Shown: one piece after another, positions 1 to 10,174 of the stretch
Numbering within the stretch: position 1 is the stretch's first letter
Layout: every line of letters starts with the position of its first letter
NCBI GenBank assembly: GCA_024362935.1
Contig: JANCRA010000006.1
Coordinates: 34,155,924-34,219,923, forward strand
Direction: 5' to 3'
DNA from: Setophaga petechia
Taxonomy: Eukaryota; Chordata; Aves; Passeriformes; Parulidae
DNA: 64,000 bases
Notes under the pieces: generated by a model
The model's database searches: none
What the model saw: the letters and a program-made list of their open reading frames with translations, nothing else
What the model was told of the DNA's origin: nothing
Position numbers and translations under genes: made by a program

Positions 1-1
1 A

Positions 2-1025
2 CAAAAGGCAGAAAAATGGATAACAGATGCAAGGCTCCTGAAATATGAGAGCATTTTGCTCTCATCTTCTAGGTTGAAACTTGATACCACCTCTCTGCAA
101 AACCCTGCAGAATTTTTGTTTGGATACCCACAGGAGAATTTAACCCATGACTGCCTACATAGTATAGAAAAGCAAACAAAAATTAGGCCAGACCTCGAAG
201 AAGAAGAACTGGAAGAGGGAGAAAGGCTATTTGTGGATGGATCCTCTAGGGTTGTCGAGGGAAAACGAATCTCTGGATATGCGGTTGTGGGAGGTAAAAA
301 TTTAGAAATAATGGAATCTGGACCTCTGAGTCCTAGTTGGTCAGCCCAGGCCTGTGAGTTCTATGCAGTATTGAGGGCCTTGAAACTCTTGGAAGCTAAA
401 GTTGGGACCATCTATACGGACTCAAAGTATGCCTTTGGAGTGGTACATACTTTTGGGAAAATTTGGGAAGAAAGAGGGTTAATAAACTCCCGAGGAAGAG
501 AATTAATACATCAGGAACTAATTACTCAGGTACTACAAGCTTTAAGAGGCCCAAAGAAAATAGCAATAGTACATGTTAAAGGACATCAAAAGGGCCTCTC
601 CCATCTGACTAGAGGAAACAACACAGCAGACAGAGAAGCGAAGGAAGCTGCCCTGAGAAAATTCCAGGGTCAGGGAATAAAAAAACCACTAGATAAAGAG
701 AAAATTCATGTCCTGAGCTTCACAGCCCAGGAAAAGGAGAAATTAGACAAAATGGGAATAAAAGACACTGGGGGTATTTGGAAATTGCCAGACGATAGGG
801 AGGTGCTGCCAAAATCTATGGCCCGAAGAATAATGCAGCAACTGCATGACCAGACTCATTGGGGAACCCAAGCCTTAGTAGATCAATTTACCATTAAGTA
901 TATGTGTATAGGAATTTATGATATAGCAAAACAAGTAGTTAGGGGTTGTATAACATGCCAAAGAGTAAATAGACATCAAGTTAGAAGAAAGGATTCCAGG
1001 AGGAAGGGAATTAGCACACCGGCCC
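2..1025 (+). pseudogene. pol: ERV-1 pol, 5'-truncated by window: RNase H and integrase zinc-binding domain
   Basis: The frame is open from the window edge, so pol continues upstream of base 1. RNase H, which removes the RNA strand during reverse transcription, carries the expected acidic set: Asp in LFVDGSS, Glu in CEFYAVLRA, Asp in YTDSKYAF and Asp in NNTADREAK, preceded by the HVKGHQ motif. It is followed by an HHCC integrase zinc finger (LHDQTHWG, then CITCQ). The order and wording are gammaretrovirus-like (class I ERV). Nothing before the RNase H hinge is in the window. After about 1025 the protein homology moves to another frame, so pol is broken here even though the original frame stays open to 1162. 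No ATG is expected because retroviral pol is made from a longer polyprotein. Confidence 0.88.
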
Positions 1026-1889
1026 TTTTCACATGTACAAATAGATTTTACCCAACTACCAAAAGTAGGGAGATACAAGTACTTATTGGTATTGGTAGAT
1101 CATCTAACCCACTTTGTAGAAGCATACCCTACATCGCGGGCTACTGCAAATGTGGTAATTAAAACCTTGTTAGAAGAAATAATCCCCAGGTATGGAATTG
1201 TAGAAATACTAGACTCTGATAGGGGCCCCCATTTTGCAAACAAGGTAATGAGAGAGGTAACCATGGCCTTAGGCACTAAATGGCAATATCACACCCCTTG
1301 GCATCCTCAAAGCTCAGGGAGGGTGGAAAGGGCAAATGAAGAAATCAAGAAGCAACTCACCAAACTCATGGTAGAAACTAAAATGTCTTGGGTCAGATGT
1401 TTACCCATGGCACTGCTAAACATTAGAACCCGACCCAGGACGGATGTAGGAATCTCTCCTTTTGAAATGCCTTATGGAATGCCTTATGACTTAGAACTCC
1501 CGGGAAACCATCCTTGTATACAAGATAGTCAAATTCAGAGTTATATACAACAGTTAATGAAACGGAGGGAAGAATTAAAACGAAAAGGGCTATTGGTACA
1601 AAGACCCCCCTTGGATGTAATGATGCATAAACTTAAACCCGGAGATAGAGTTCTAATTAAGACTTGGAAAGAGACAACCCTAACACCCCAGTGGGAAGGT
1701 CCCTATGTTGTTCTGTTTACCACAGAAACAGCCATCAGAACTGCTGAAAAAGGCTGGACACATGCAAGTCGGGTGAAAGGACCCATCACTGCAGACACCC
1801 CTTGGGAAGTGACCAGTCGCCCCGGAGATCTACGGTTAACTCTTCGGAAGGCACAGAAGCCTGCACCCGTGGGTAATGTGAATGACTGA
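1026..1889 (+). pseudogene. pol: ERV-1 pol: integrase catalytic core and C-terminal domain
   Basis: This frame continues pol after the frameshift near 1005-1030. The D,D-35-E triad of a retroviral integrase is visible: Asp in LVDHLTHF (about 1098), Asp in LDSDRGPHF (about 1217) and Glu in SSGRVERANEE (about 1325). A C-terminal DNA-binding domain follows, with PGDRVLIKTW and QWEGPYVVL. Integrase joins proviral DNA to host DNA. The reading frame is uninterrupted from about 1026 to its TGA. Its last 8 bases overlap the start of the next ORF (ATG at 1882). One indel away from an intact enzyme suggests a fairly young insertion or a sequencing indel; I cannot tell which. Confidence 0.88.
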
Positions 1890-2556
1890 ATTAGGGGACA
1901 GAGAACTGTACCGACTGAGACTCTTGGTAAGAAAACCCCTACAGGAACTGGAACGGGAGTTTAAGTGTCCTCTACCGTGGAAAACCTGGAATGAACTGAC
2001 ACTTGCTCTTTCAGTAGTGGCTGAAGTGAGGCGAGAATTATTCGATTGCACCGAGTGTCTTAAATGTCGGGAATCTTCTTGCCGGGCGTGGGTAAAAATC
2101 TTTTGTGGGGGCTGTAAAAACAAATGGTGGATTTTCCAGTCACAGTTGGTGGGAAGCACATGGTGTCTTACTTGTGATTGGCATTGGAGAAGAGCAAATC
2201 CATTAAGAGCCTTAAGACAATTCATACAAATCCCTGGAGGGCGGGAGATCCCCGACAGAGAAGCAGTGTCACTAGTTGAAAACCTAGAACAGAGAAGGAA
2301 TTGGGCCCTGGCATGGGAATTCCAACACCAATTGCATAGGATTACAAGTCAAAACCAGACAGTCATATTAACTACCTTGTGTAAGAAGGGAATCCATGTT
2401 CCTCTGGTGTGGCAAGTGAGGCCTGACGAGTGGAATACCACGATTCGCCGCTATTCCCGAGTTCATAAACAACAAAAACGTAAAGAACGTAGGGAAGAGC
2501 AACGCAACTCTAGGAAATTGAGAGAAAAGGGAATAAAGACAGAGGGTGAACCCTAA
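1882..2556 (+). CDS. ERV-1 uncharacterised cysteine-rich ORF between pol and env (224 aa)
   Basis: Complete ATG-to-TAA frame that overlaps the end of pol by 8 bases and stops 137 bases before the first ATG of the env frame. I do not recognise the product. It has a cysteine cluster at residues 56, 59, 62, 67, 75, 78, 95 and 98 with His101, which has the CxxC spacing of a metal-binding fold. The last 35 residues are very basic (Arg/Lys runs such as KRKERREEQR), as in nuclear-localising or RNA-binding tails. There is no signal peptide and no membrane segment. Simple gammaretroviruses have no gene at this place, so it may be an accessory protein, a captured host exon, or an open frame kept by chance in a young provirus. 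The position and full-length openness are observed; the function is not inferable. Confidence 0.55.
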   Translation: MTELGDRELYRLRLLVRKPLQELEREFKCPLPWKTWNELTLALSVVAEVRRELFDCTECLKCRESSCRAWVKIFCGGCKNKWWIFQSQLVGSTWCLTCDWHWRRANPLRALRQFIQIPGGREIPDREAVSLVENLEQRRNWALAWEFQHQLHRITSQNQTVILTTLCKKGIHVPLVWQVRPDEWNTTIRRYSRVHKQQKRKERREEQRNSRKLREKGIKTEGEP

Positions 2557-2693
2557 GTAGGTGTGAGACTTAGGTCCTGTAAAGCTCGCTGGGGACAGCA
2601 GAGTTCTTCATAAAACCAAGGAGATCCTTTGCCTGGAGGCCAGAAGGCCTGCCCTTAGGAGTGGGGGCAGGAGTTAAGGAGATAGCCCAAATA
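2557..2693 (+). other. ERV-1 pol-env spacer
   Basis: The env frame is already open from 2661 but begins with a GTG there; the first ATG in frame is at 2694. Env of retroviruses is normally translated from a spliced RNA, so a splice acceptor is expected upstream. I could not choose one with confidence. Confidence 0.4.
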
Positions 2694-5015
2694 ATGCACC
2701 CCCTGAAGACTACCCCTGCTGCCGAGAAGATAATGATCCCTGCAGACCGATGCACCCGGGCTGGCAGGCGAGGCAGAGAGGTAAGGGATAGTGGGGGAGA
2801 GCAATGGGCCACAGGAATAAAAACGGAGCACAGGAAAGCTCCAGATAAAAGAGGTATAATTACGAAAGACAGAAGAAATTTGTTGCTAGGAACCTGGCCT
2901 GATTGGCGAGCTACCTTAATTATTATAATTCTGAGCTTCCCGGCTGCCTGGGGAAACCCCCTTCAGCCTTACAAAGGGAACCTGACCCCTGACTGGTCTC
3001 AGGCCTTTTCGAGGTCTACCGGATCTATGGGGGATACCGCAGGTTTAAATTTACAAACATTAGTATTGCATGATGGTCTGCCGTACGCTAGACACGAATG
3101 GAAGAAGCAGAAAACCTGGCAGCTCCAAGGAATAGTGGGAGAACAAATTAATATTGGATGTCGAATAGTTAATGGGTCTGATTATACTAGCGCAATTACA
3201 ATTAGTGTTTCCATGAGTCAGGAGGATAAACAAATAGAGTGTAAATACCCAATTGCACGAGACTGCTGGCAAAACTTCACATTAACTCACACAGCAGAGA
3301 TAGTCTGCCTCTGGTCAAATGATATACAGGCCCTTTCTTTTAAATTTATAATAGCTGCTAAAACACACTCTACCACTATTGAACCTCACACTATCACCAC
3401 TCCACCCACACCACCAGTCATACTCACCCCAAAAATTTTCAAAATAGGACCTTACATAATTAGGAAAACTGGTCAACAACAAATATTATTCAATCCAGCA
3501 TGGTCCCTCAAACAGGTTGAACTGCTGATGCAAATCAACGTTTCAGACATCCAGCCAGCATGTTCTCCGTTTTTACAAACATCCTTTGAAGGCTGGACCA
3601 CTTGGCTCCGGAAACGCAGCTCTTTTAAAACAAGGAAACTTAGAGACGTGACCGGTGTTCTAGGTACAGGATTGGGAATTCTGAATAGTATTGACTCGGA
3701 AGTACTAATGAGCAAATTGGCTGCTATGACTAGAGATCTATCCAAACTACAGCAACCACTGAAGTCATCTCTGTTAGCCTTGGGGACACACCAGTGGATG
3801 CTGTCAAATATTTTGCCAAATTGGGAAAAGGTAAACGTGAACGATCATAAATTGGTGATTGATACACTTAGTGCCACACAAAATAATGTTTCTTTAGCCC
3901 TCAGCTGCATCCAGGCACAACTGTGGATGCAGTCGGTCTCTGCCTCGATTATAAGAGAAGGCGAGGAAGGCACTTTCCCCACAGAAATTCGGAAAATAAT
4001 CTGGGACAATGCCACTGAATTTGAAAGAGAATTCCAATCCTGGTGGAAATTGGTGAATTTTACCTATAACGCTATTTCAAACACAGCTACTGCTTTTATC
4101 CTAATCATACAAAATGCCTCTGTACACCCAGTTTTTCCTGTTATTGCATTAGGAGTAAACCATGACGGAGCTGTTCTCTATCCTACAGAACATAGAGGGT
4201 GGGCCCGTCAGTTTGGAGATAAATGGCAAACGGTTGATTTGGAATCTTGCATTGTCCAAGAACAATTGGGGTTTATCTGTGAGGGTAATGTGATTATAGC
4301 TCAAGATATTTGTTTAGACACGGAGCAAAATATCTGTCAATTTGAGATTCGTCCTAACGAGGCTTCTAAAACCGTTCTTGTATATATAGGTACTGGGTGT
4401 GCATGTTTTAGAACTATTTGTGACTCTGTGCTTATAGATAATATTGTGGTGGATACAAAAAATCACTCAAACTTCTGTACTTGCAACTTTACTAAGATTA
4501 CAGGGTGTGACATTACTTATGAAGCTACAGTTACCTCTCACTACCTACTGCAATCCAACTACACACTGATTCACAAATTACTGCCCACCCCGATTGGGAT
4601 GGACAACACCCTAGTGAGACAACTGCTGCTCCATCAAGACCCGATCAAAATCCTCGAGAAAATCAAGAAGAACGGACAGAAGACCCTGGTGACTGTTCAT
4701 CATGACGTAGGAAAAATACACCGAATTATAGAGAGGGTGAAGCATGATGGCGAGTATAATTGGTGGGATACTCTCTTTGGGTGGACCCCCACTACCACAG
4801 GTGTCCTAAATAGTATATGCCATCCCATTGTTGTTCTTTTCATTCTGGCTGTACTTGGTTTTATTCTGTTAGTAATTCTATTTGTTATGAATTGGGATAT
4901 GAGGAAAAAGCTAAGGAAATTAGCGCCTATAATTAATGCACAAAGTTTAACGGACGAAGCAGCTTATTTAACACTTGCTAGGAATGAACTAAAAAGATTT
5001 AATGAACAAAATTGA
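2694..5015 (+). CDS. env: ERV-1 envelope glycoprotein precursor (about 773 aa), intact frame
   Basis: The open frame starts at 2661 and the first ATG is at 2694, which I use as start. A long charged leader of about 70 residues precedes a hydrophobic signal-like segment (ATLIIIILSFPAAWG, about residues 84-97 of the open frame). The surface part has many N-x-S/T sites. A basic stretch with a minimal furin-type site (RKLR, near base 3645) precedes a Gly-rich hydrophobic fusion-peptide-like segment (VLGTGLGIL). Near 4825-4895 lies one membrane anchor, then a cytoplasmic tail of about 40 residues. The protein would mediate attachment and fusion. There is no CC pair anywhere, so the CX6CC motif of gamma-type envelopes is missing, which is odd beside a gamma-like pol. 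No frame break was seen; expression cannot be judged. Confidence 0.85.
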   Translation: MHPLKTTPAAEKIMIPADRCTRAGRRGREVRDSGGEQWATGIKTEHRKAPDKRGIITKDRRNLLLGTWPDWRATLIIIILSFPAAWGNPLQPYKGNLTPDWSQAFSRSTGSMGDTAGLNLQTLVLHDGLPYARHEWKKQKTWQLQGIVGEQINIGCRIVNGSDYTSAITISVSMSQEDKQIECKYPIARDCWQNFTLTHTAEIVCLWSNDIQALSFKFIIAAKTHSTTIEPHTITTPPTPPVILTPKIFKIGPYIIRKTGQQQILFNPAWSLKQVELLMQINVSDIQPACSPFLQTSFEGWTTWLRKRSSFKTRKLRDVTGVLGTGLGILNSIDSEVLMSKLAAMTRDLSKLQQPLKSSLLALGTHQWMLSNILPNWEKVNVNDHKLVIDTLSATQNNVSLALSCIQAQLWMQSVSASIIREGEEGTFPTEIRKIIWDNATEFEREFQSWWKLVNFTYNAISNTATAFILIIQNASVHPVFPVIALGVNHDGAVLYPTEHRGWARQFGDKWQTVDLESCIVQEQLGFICEGNVIIAQDICLDTEQNICQFEIRPNEASKTVLVYIGTGCACFRTICDSVLIDNIVVDTKNHSNFCTCNFTKITGCDITYEATVTSHYLLQSNYTLIHKLLPTPIGMDNTLVRQLLLHQDPIKILEKIKKNGQKTLVTVHHDVGKIHRIIERVKHDGEYNWWDTLFGWTPTTTGVLNSICHPIVVLFILAVLGFILLVILFVMNWDMRKKLRKLAPIINAQSLTDEAAYLTLARNELKRFNEQN

Positions 5016-5019
5016 TCAT

Positions 5020-5036
5020 AAAAAGAGATGGGGGAA
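5020..5036 (+). promoter_or_regulatory. ERV-1 polypurine tract
   Basis: A purine run broken by a single T (AAAAAGAGATGGGGGAA) ends one base before the LTR. It is the expected primer site for plus-strand DNA synthesis and fixes the 3' LTR start. Confidence 0.8.
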
Positions 5037-5037
5037 T

Positions 5038-5493
5038 TGTAATAAGTAGCAATATGTTTGTTCATTAGTTAAATTAATAGCTGAATAATTCTTATAATAT
5101 AAAAAGCAATAGTTAAATAGTTTTTGCTTGTAACAAGTATTTGCTTGTAACTGTAACAAAAGCTGACCTGGCAAGAATTGCTGAGCTTGCAGAAATGTAT
5201 AGTGCTTAGAATTGCTGAGCTTGCAGAAAATGTATAGTGCTTTGGAAACATATGGTTGTAGTTAAGTCCTATAAGACAAAGTCCACCCAGCGAACAAAGC
5301 GGGCCCCCCTTCTCCTTCAAGACCACCAGAACAGGATATGTCATCCCGAGAGGAGAAGAAATAAAAGACCAGACCCAGAAAGGGGGGCGCGGACTTTGAG
5401 AGCAGATTTCTCTCAGTCGCCCAGCGCTGAACTTTTGCTTGTCACTGCTTGCTTTATAATCAAATAAATTCTGATTGGGAAAAGAAATTTACA
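5038..5493 (+). repeat. ERV-1 3' LTR (456 bp)
   Basis: The LTR starts TGTAATAAGT right after the polypurine tract and ends AAATTTACA, giving a short TGTAA/TTACA terminal inverted repeat. It contains an internal near-duplicate (AATTGCTGAGCTTGCAGAAA twice, near 5176 and 5211), an A/T-rich AAATAAAAG element near 5360 that could act as TATA box, and AATAAA at 5463-5468 as poly(A) signal. The 5' LTR lies outside the window, so age from LTR divergence cannot be estimated here. Confidence 0.85.
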
Positions 5494-6365
5494 TGGTAAG
5501 ATTCTTCCTTATAACACTGCTGTGCCAGGAGCGTTCTGGGCGGGCAGGAGAAGGGCTGCGTGCACGGCGGAGCGTCCTGCAAGGGGCTCACCAGAGCCTC
5601 CTGCGGGAACAGGCTGCGGGGCACAGAGGGTCTGGGACATCGCACCATCACCAATATGATCTAGTGAAGCCAAATTTATTATCCTTTAAAAGACTATATT
5701 TAAAATAAATCTCTACTGTCCACGTCTCTCTAGCTAATACATGATTGCTTAATCCTAGCTGTTCATGCATCTAAAATAGAATGCTGATTGGATCATCTAA
5801 TTTTTTACGCATCTTGCTTGGTTGTCTGGCCTACCCATGGCTCACTCTCCCAAGCTTTCTGACAAACTTGCTGAGTCCTGATGACTCTTCTTCTTGTATC
5901 TTTTTTGAGGATTTACCACCCCCAATTCTGAGTATGTCCATAATTCATTCTTTGTCAACGTGTTCACTGTCCATTATTACAAGCATGCTGGATTGTGCAT
6001 CGGCTGAATATGGCCCTTGTCTTGCAAAAACTCCTCCATTCTTTCTCTGAGCCAGCATTCGAGCCAGTTAAACAAAATCCTCCCTCTCACACTGTAAAGA
6101 ACGTGGAATTGGAGTTGGAATGTGACCCTGAAATTGAAGCAGCTCCGAAACTAAAGTAGAAAAAAGTTATTCCAGAAGCTATTGTAGAAGGGACCTTTCT
6201 CTCCAATGATGTAGAAGCTTTTCCTGTAGTAACTAATGCTGCAAGTAGAGTTTGAGAACCTTTCAATTGGAAGATTTTAGAAAAATTGATAGCTGCAATT
6301 TCACAATTTGGTTGAAAATCCCAACTTGCACAGTCACTTCTGCAGTGTATTTTTCCATCTAACAC

Positions 6366-6700
6366 ATTAATTCCAGCTGATGTGCATACCCTAATAAGAC
6401 TTATAATGCCACCCCATCAGCAGGAGATGTTTCATAAAAGCTGGGAGGAAAAGTGTGCTCAAGAAGCAGCAAGACCTAGAGTGCAGGTGATCCTCTATAT
6501 AGTTTAACAGCACAACAGTTACTTGGCAAGGGGCCCTGGGCTACTGCCACTGGCCAGGCTAAGAGCATTGATCAAGTCTTACAGATGAGGCAACAACTAG
6601 CATATAATGCTGTCCTTGCACTTCCAGGTAAGTTTCACACCATGTCTTTTACACAAAGTCACCAAAGAAGAATGAAGACTTTGATAGATTTGTAGAGAAA
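6366..6700 (+). pseudogene. gag: gag capsid fragment (IR1 left copy), frameshifted
   Basis: Same capsid segment as the uninterrupted copy at 43401-43715 minus. Matching pieces such as RLIMPPHQQEMFHKSWEEK and GPWATATGQAKSIDQVL can be read, but a missing base near 6486 splits the frame. The match to a retroviral capsid C-terminal region ends near LHRAIYKNSDFNSDTK, after which the sequence runs into an LTR of opposite polarity. Capsid would form the viral shell; this copy cannot encode one. Confidence 0.7.
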
Positions 6701-6899
6701 TTGCATAGAGCTATCTATAAAAATTCTGATTTCAATTCAGACACAAAGATACAATGGTATGGATTTTGGGATCATTACTCCATTCCAAATGGAGTAATTT
6801 GGAGACTTTCCCTTCAGTCACAAGAGCCTTCCATCTCTTCCAAAAATTGCCCGCTGAAACTCTTCTGCTGCCTTCCAAATCAGTTCACTACTCCAGCAT

Positions 6900-7585
6900 A
6901 ACCCTTGAAGCATGGGCAGCTGACTCTTCAACTAATATAGTAGAAAAGAAGCATCTTTATTGCAGCACTGGACAGATGTGAACTAGTTTCCAAAGACACG
7001 TGCAAGGAGTTGCAGACTCCTGCTCTCTATTTCTACAGAAAGGTTTTACATTAGGTTCCTAAGGACCCATAATACATAATTATTACCTGCCTGCTTTGTA
7101 TTTTTATCAGCTGAATATCTATATACAGCTGCGCAATTGTACTGCCTTAAGTGGGTGGGTGGGATTTTGAAATGAGGGAGTGGTTGTATGGGAGGAGGAA
7201 AACTGTTTTCCTCATGGTGAACTCTTCTGCCATGGCCAGTTGGCAAGACCTTTTCACCTGCTGGTCATGGTCCAAGCCTCTCCTAACTGTTCAATTATTC
7301 TTAAGGCAAGGTATTTCTATGGTCTCTGCTCCTTCACAATTGCTTCTTCTATCCCTGTCACTCCTAGCTTTATGTTCCTAATATATTTGGTACTCTTTAA
7401 CTAAGGTCGGTGATTTCTGCTAGCTGTATTACTAACTTAGCTTCTTACCTAATTTTAAAATCTTACCTAAAATATGCAATCTTCTACTTTTCCAATTCTA
7501 TTCCCAGCTGGCCCCTCAACTCATCTGCACTTTTCAATTATCCTAATTACATTTTCAGCCAACCCCTTGACTCACCTCAGGCGCA
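6900..7585 (-). repeat. LTR-like segment in IR1 left arm (minus sense)
   Basis: Read on the minus strand it has a TATATA element near 7120 and AATAAA near 6958, spaced as in an LTR. The equivalent plus-strand copy is at 42533-43195. I could not define TG/CA ends, so the limits are those of the homology. Confidence 0.5.
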
Positions 7586-7589
7586 AGCC

Positions 7590-8290
7590 TGACTGCCTCT
7601 CTCCCAGCAGCTCAGAGCTGCATTGCACAGCGCTTGCTGTGCGCCAGAGAGCACAAAGCAGGCTGGCCTGGTGGGCCTGAATATTTCTCCCAAACACTCT
7701 GCACCTCACACCTTTGCTCTGGCTCAGAGCAGAAGTGCAGGATTGCAGGCGCTTCCTCCCAGAGCTGCGTGAGGCGCTGGCTCCTGCAGATGTGCCCTGC
7801 CGAGCTGTCCCTGCCTCACGCTGGCCTCGCTCCCCCTGGCACAAGTGCCGGGCCTGAAGGAGGCTGCCCTGTGCTCCAGCCTGCCCAGCAGCCCAGCTCC
7901 CTGCCCCGGTGCCCAGGGTGCTGCACACACTGCTGGCCTTTGCCAGGAGTTCCAGGGCAGCGGCAGAAGAGGAGGAATCCTCAGCCAGCCCAGCAGCCCT
8001 CGGCTGCCCTTGGCCTTTCTCTGCTCCTGGGCGCACTCCAGACGGCCAATGCCTCCAGGCTGTGCTGTGCCCAGCATGGCTGCGCTTCCCCTCGGGAGCA
8101 GCCAGCTGCCACCTGGGCTCTGAGAGCGGAGGATTCGCCCGCTGCTAGGAACAGGCACCCAGGGCCCGGCTGCTGCCTCTTGCAGCTGCAAGGGCCTCCT
8201 CCCAGCCTGCCTCTGCCGGGGCTCAGCCTGCTGCGGCCTCTGCCGGGGCTCTGCTGGGGCTCCAGCCCGGCCTAGGCCGGGCCCGCTCTC
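7590..8290. other. GC-rich segment without recognised gene
   Basis: Both strands stay open for 150-210 codons here, but composition explains that: few A/T-rich stop codons occur in such DNA. I saw no domain, no convincing exon with splice signals, and no repeat unit. Confidence 0.4.
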
Positions 8291-8504
8291 ACCTCACAGG
8301 CGCTGACAGCTCTGCACCACAGGACACCTTCCCCAGCACCCTCTCCGATCTTTCTGCTTGCTTACTTGAGCAAGGCTCTCCTCCAGCCAAAGACATTGCA
8401 CCTAGGGATACAAATCCAAGTGGCAGGAACCCCAATGCTCTCCAGTCACAGCTGAAGGCCTGCATCTGCACAGGATGTTTGGGCTGCCTCATTCTTCCTT
8501 TGCT

Positions 8505-8650
8505 TTTGCCTTCAAATGTCATTGTCCTTTCTGCCTCAAATAGAAGTACCAGAGTGGCCAAAAACAGACCAGTGGGCCATATTCCAAAGGCAGTGTGGTC
8601 TGGAGAGAAGGAATGAAGAAGATCCTTCCCCACTTTCACACCATGCCAAA
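8505..8650 (+). repeat. Diverged copy of the IR2 arm sequence
   Basis: It aligns by eye with 39160-39305: CTTTCTGCCTC, then a segment with CCAAAGGCA, then GAAGATCCTTCCCCA-type wording in the same order. It is much more diverged than the two IR2 arms are from each other, so it is an older member of an interspersed family. Confidence 0.5.
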
Positions 8651-8813
8651 GACACCGTGTCACTTTCCACCGTTAAGAAACAACAGACAATTCAGAAGGA
8701 ATTCTCGAGCTTATTTGCAGAGTGAGAAGGAAGGGAATCTTCAAGGTGAGTTGTGGTTTCAGAAACTTTATTCATTTCCAGTCCTATTCTGCAGTCCTAT
8801 TAGACAATCCTAC

Positions 8814-8862
8814 TCTAACCCTAACCCTAATCTTAACCCTAATCCTAATCTTAATCCTTATC
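8814..8862. repeat. Interstitial telomere-like repeat, block 1
   Basis: The run starts CTAACCCTAACCCTAA and decays into CTAATC and CTTAAT variants. This is the C-rich vertebrate telomere motif in degenerate form, away from any chromosome end visible in the window. Confidence 0.75.
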
Positions 8863-9190
8863 TGTAGACAGTTTTTTACTGAGACATAGTCGATGGGAAA
8901 AAACTAACGTGAGCAAGTACATCTGAGAAAGCAACAGCTGCCTAATTCAAGGACATGGTTTCTTTGAGCAAGAGGTTGTTTAATAAATTATGTGATAACA
9001 GGAGGTAAAAAAGAAGCCACAAACATCTTGAGAAAGGTGTAACTAACTTTTATAGCTGACCAATAGTGAGCTTTAGTTTTGCAATATGTATGAGCCTTAT
9101 TACTGTCATTATAAAAGTGTTTCTGTTAATCAACAAATCTGAGATTTTGTCGATCATCATCGGATGAGCAAGTCTCCCATCTACCTTGTC
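8863..9190. other. Spacer between telomere-like blocks
   Basis: A/T-rich unique-looking DNA. I see no gene or repeat here. Confidence 0.4.
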
Positions 9191-9271
9191 AATTATCCTA
9201 ATCCTAATCCTTATCCTAATCCTTATCCTTATCATAATCCTAATCCTTATCCTAATCCTAGTCCTAGTTAA
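9191..9271. repeat. Interstitial telomere-like repeat, block 2
   Basis: About 13 hexamer-like units of CTAATC and CTTATC type. It is followed by ACAATCCTACTCTAA, and the same 15 bases directly precede block 1, so the two blocks look like duplicates or the ends of one interrupted array. Confidence 0.7.
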
Positions 9272-10170
9272 CAATCCTACTCTAAACTGGTGGAGGAATA
9301 AATGGTCCTGATGTTCTTGCCTCGTTCCTCTTCTTCAGTGTAACAATCAGTGGCACCAGGCTGGACGCAGGCTCAGCAGATGTTACAAATGGATGCTGCC
9401 CAAAGGGAAAAAAATCAACAAAAAACAATGAACCATGACTTTCCAAGCTCAGTGCTTCACAGAATTCCTCTGGCTCCTAGAAGGATGCAGGAAGAGGACC
9501 AATGGGACCATCTACACCTCCATCTTTTTGTGCAGGACTTTGGCATCACAGGCAAACCTGGCCCAGAATCCCACTCATCCATTTATCCAGGTATCTTCAT
9601 CTTGCTGAGATTTTTGCCCTGCCAGTGCTCTAGAAATGGTGCTTTCTCTCCCTGGGGTTTCTTCCTTTCAGGAAACTCCAAAGCCTCACATAGGTCCCTG
9701 TCTTTGGAAGACAGGCACTGTGCCGATTCCCACAGGGAGACAGAGCAGTGTCTACTTTTCCGTGCCCTGCCCCTTGCGTGCTGGATGGCACCTTCCTTCC
9801 CAGCAGGGCCGGCCCTGTGGCACTGGGCCCTGCAGTTCCCTCTCTGCCACACAACCTGGCAGTAACCCTGGCACAGTTCCCGGCTGCTTGGGCGTGCCAG
9901 GCAGCAGATGGGGCTGGGACAGGTCCCTCCCAGCTGTCCCTGTTTGCGTGGCAGAAACCTCTAAGGGTGGGCTGGGGGGCACAAACCAGGGCCCCTCCGA
10001 GGCTCACAGTGAGCCCCCCACAGCCCCTCGTGCCCACAGCCAAATCTCTGACTGCTCAGCTGGGACTGGCTTCCTTGGCTTCCTCTACCACCATTTCATG
10101 GCTCTACCACCATTTCATGTACCCTGCATTGCTCGACTTCAATTCTTTTGCCATTAGATCAAACTGAACA
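9272..10170. other. Non-coding region downstream of the kinase gene
   Basis: Open frames on both strands are of moderate length but show no family signature. The last kinase exon should lie in this direction and was not found. Confidence 0.35.
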
Positions 10171-10174
10171 CTCC

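Larger units (their letters stand above)
5517..7585 (+). repeat. Left arm of inverted repeat IR1 (gag fragment + LTR mosaic)
   Basis: This 2.07-kb segment is repeated in reverse orientation at 42533-44578. The match starts at CTGCTGTGCCAGG, 23 bases beyond the ERV-1 LTR, and ends at CCTCAGGCGCA. It holds a retroviral gag capsid piece on the plus strand (about 6366-6700, with a one-base deletion near 6486 relative to the other arm) and an LTR-like segment on the minus strand (about 6900-7585) with an inverted AATAAA near 6958. The two pieces point in opposite directions, so the element is itself rearranged. Confidence 0.85.

Noticed and set aside
7590..8290. GC-rich block considered as a lost MROH or PIM-like exon cluster
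   Set aside because: No family motif or phase-consistent exon could be read on either strand.
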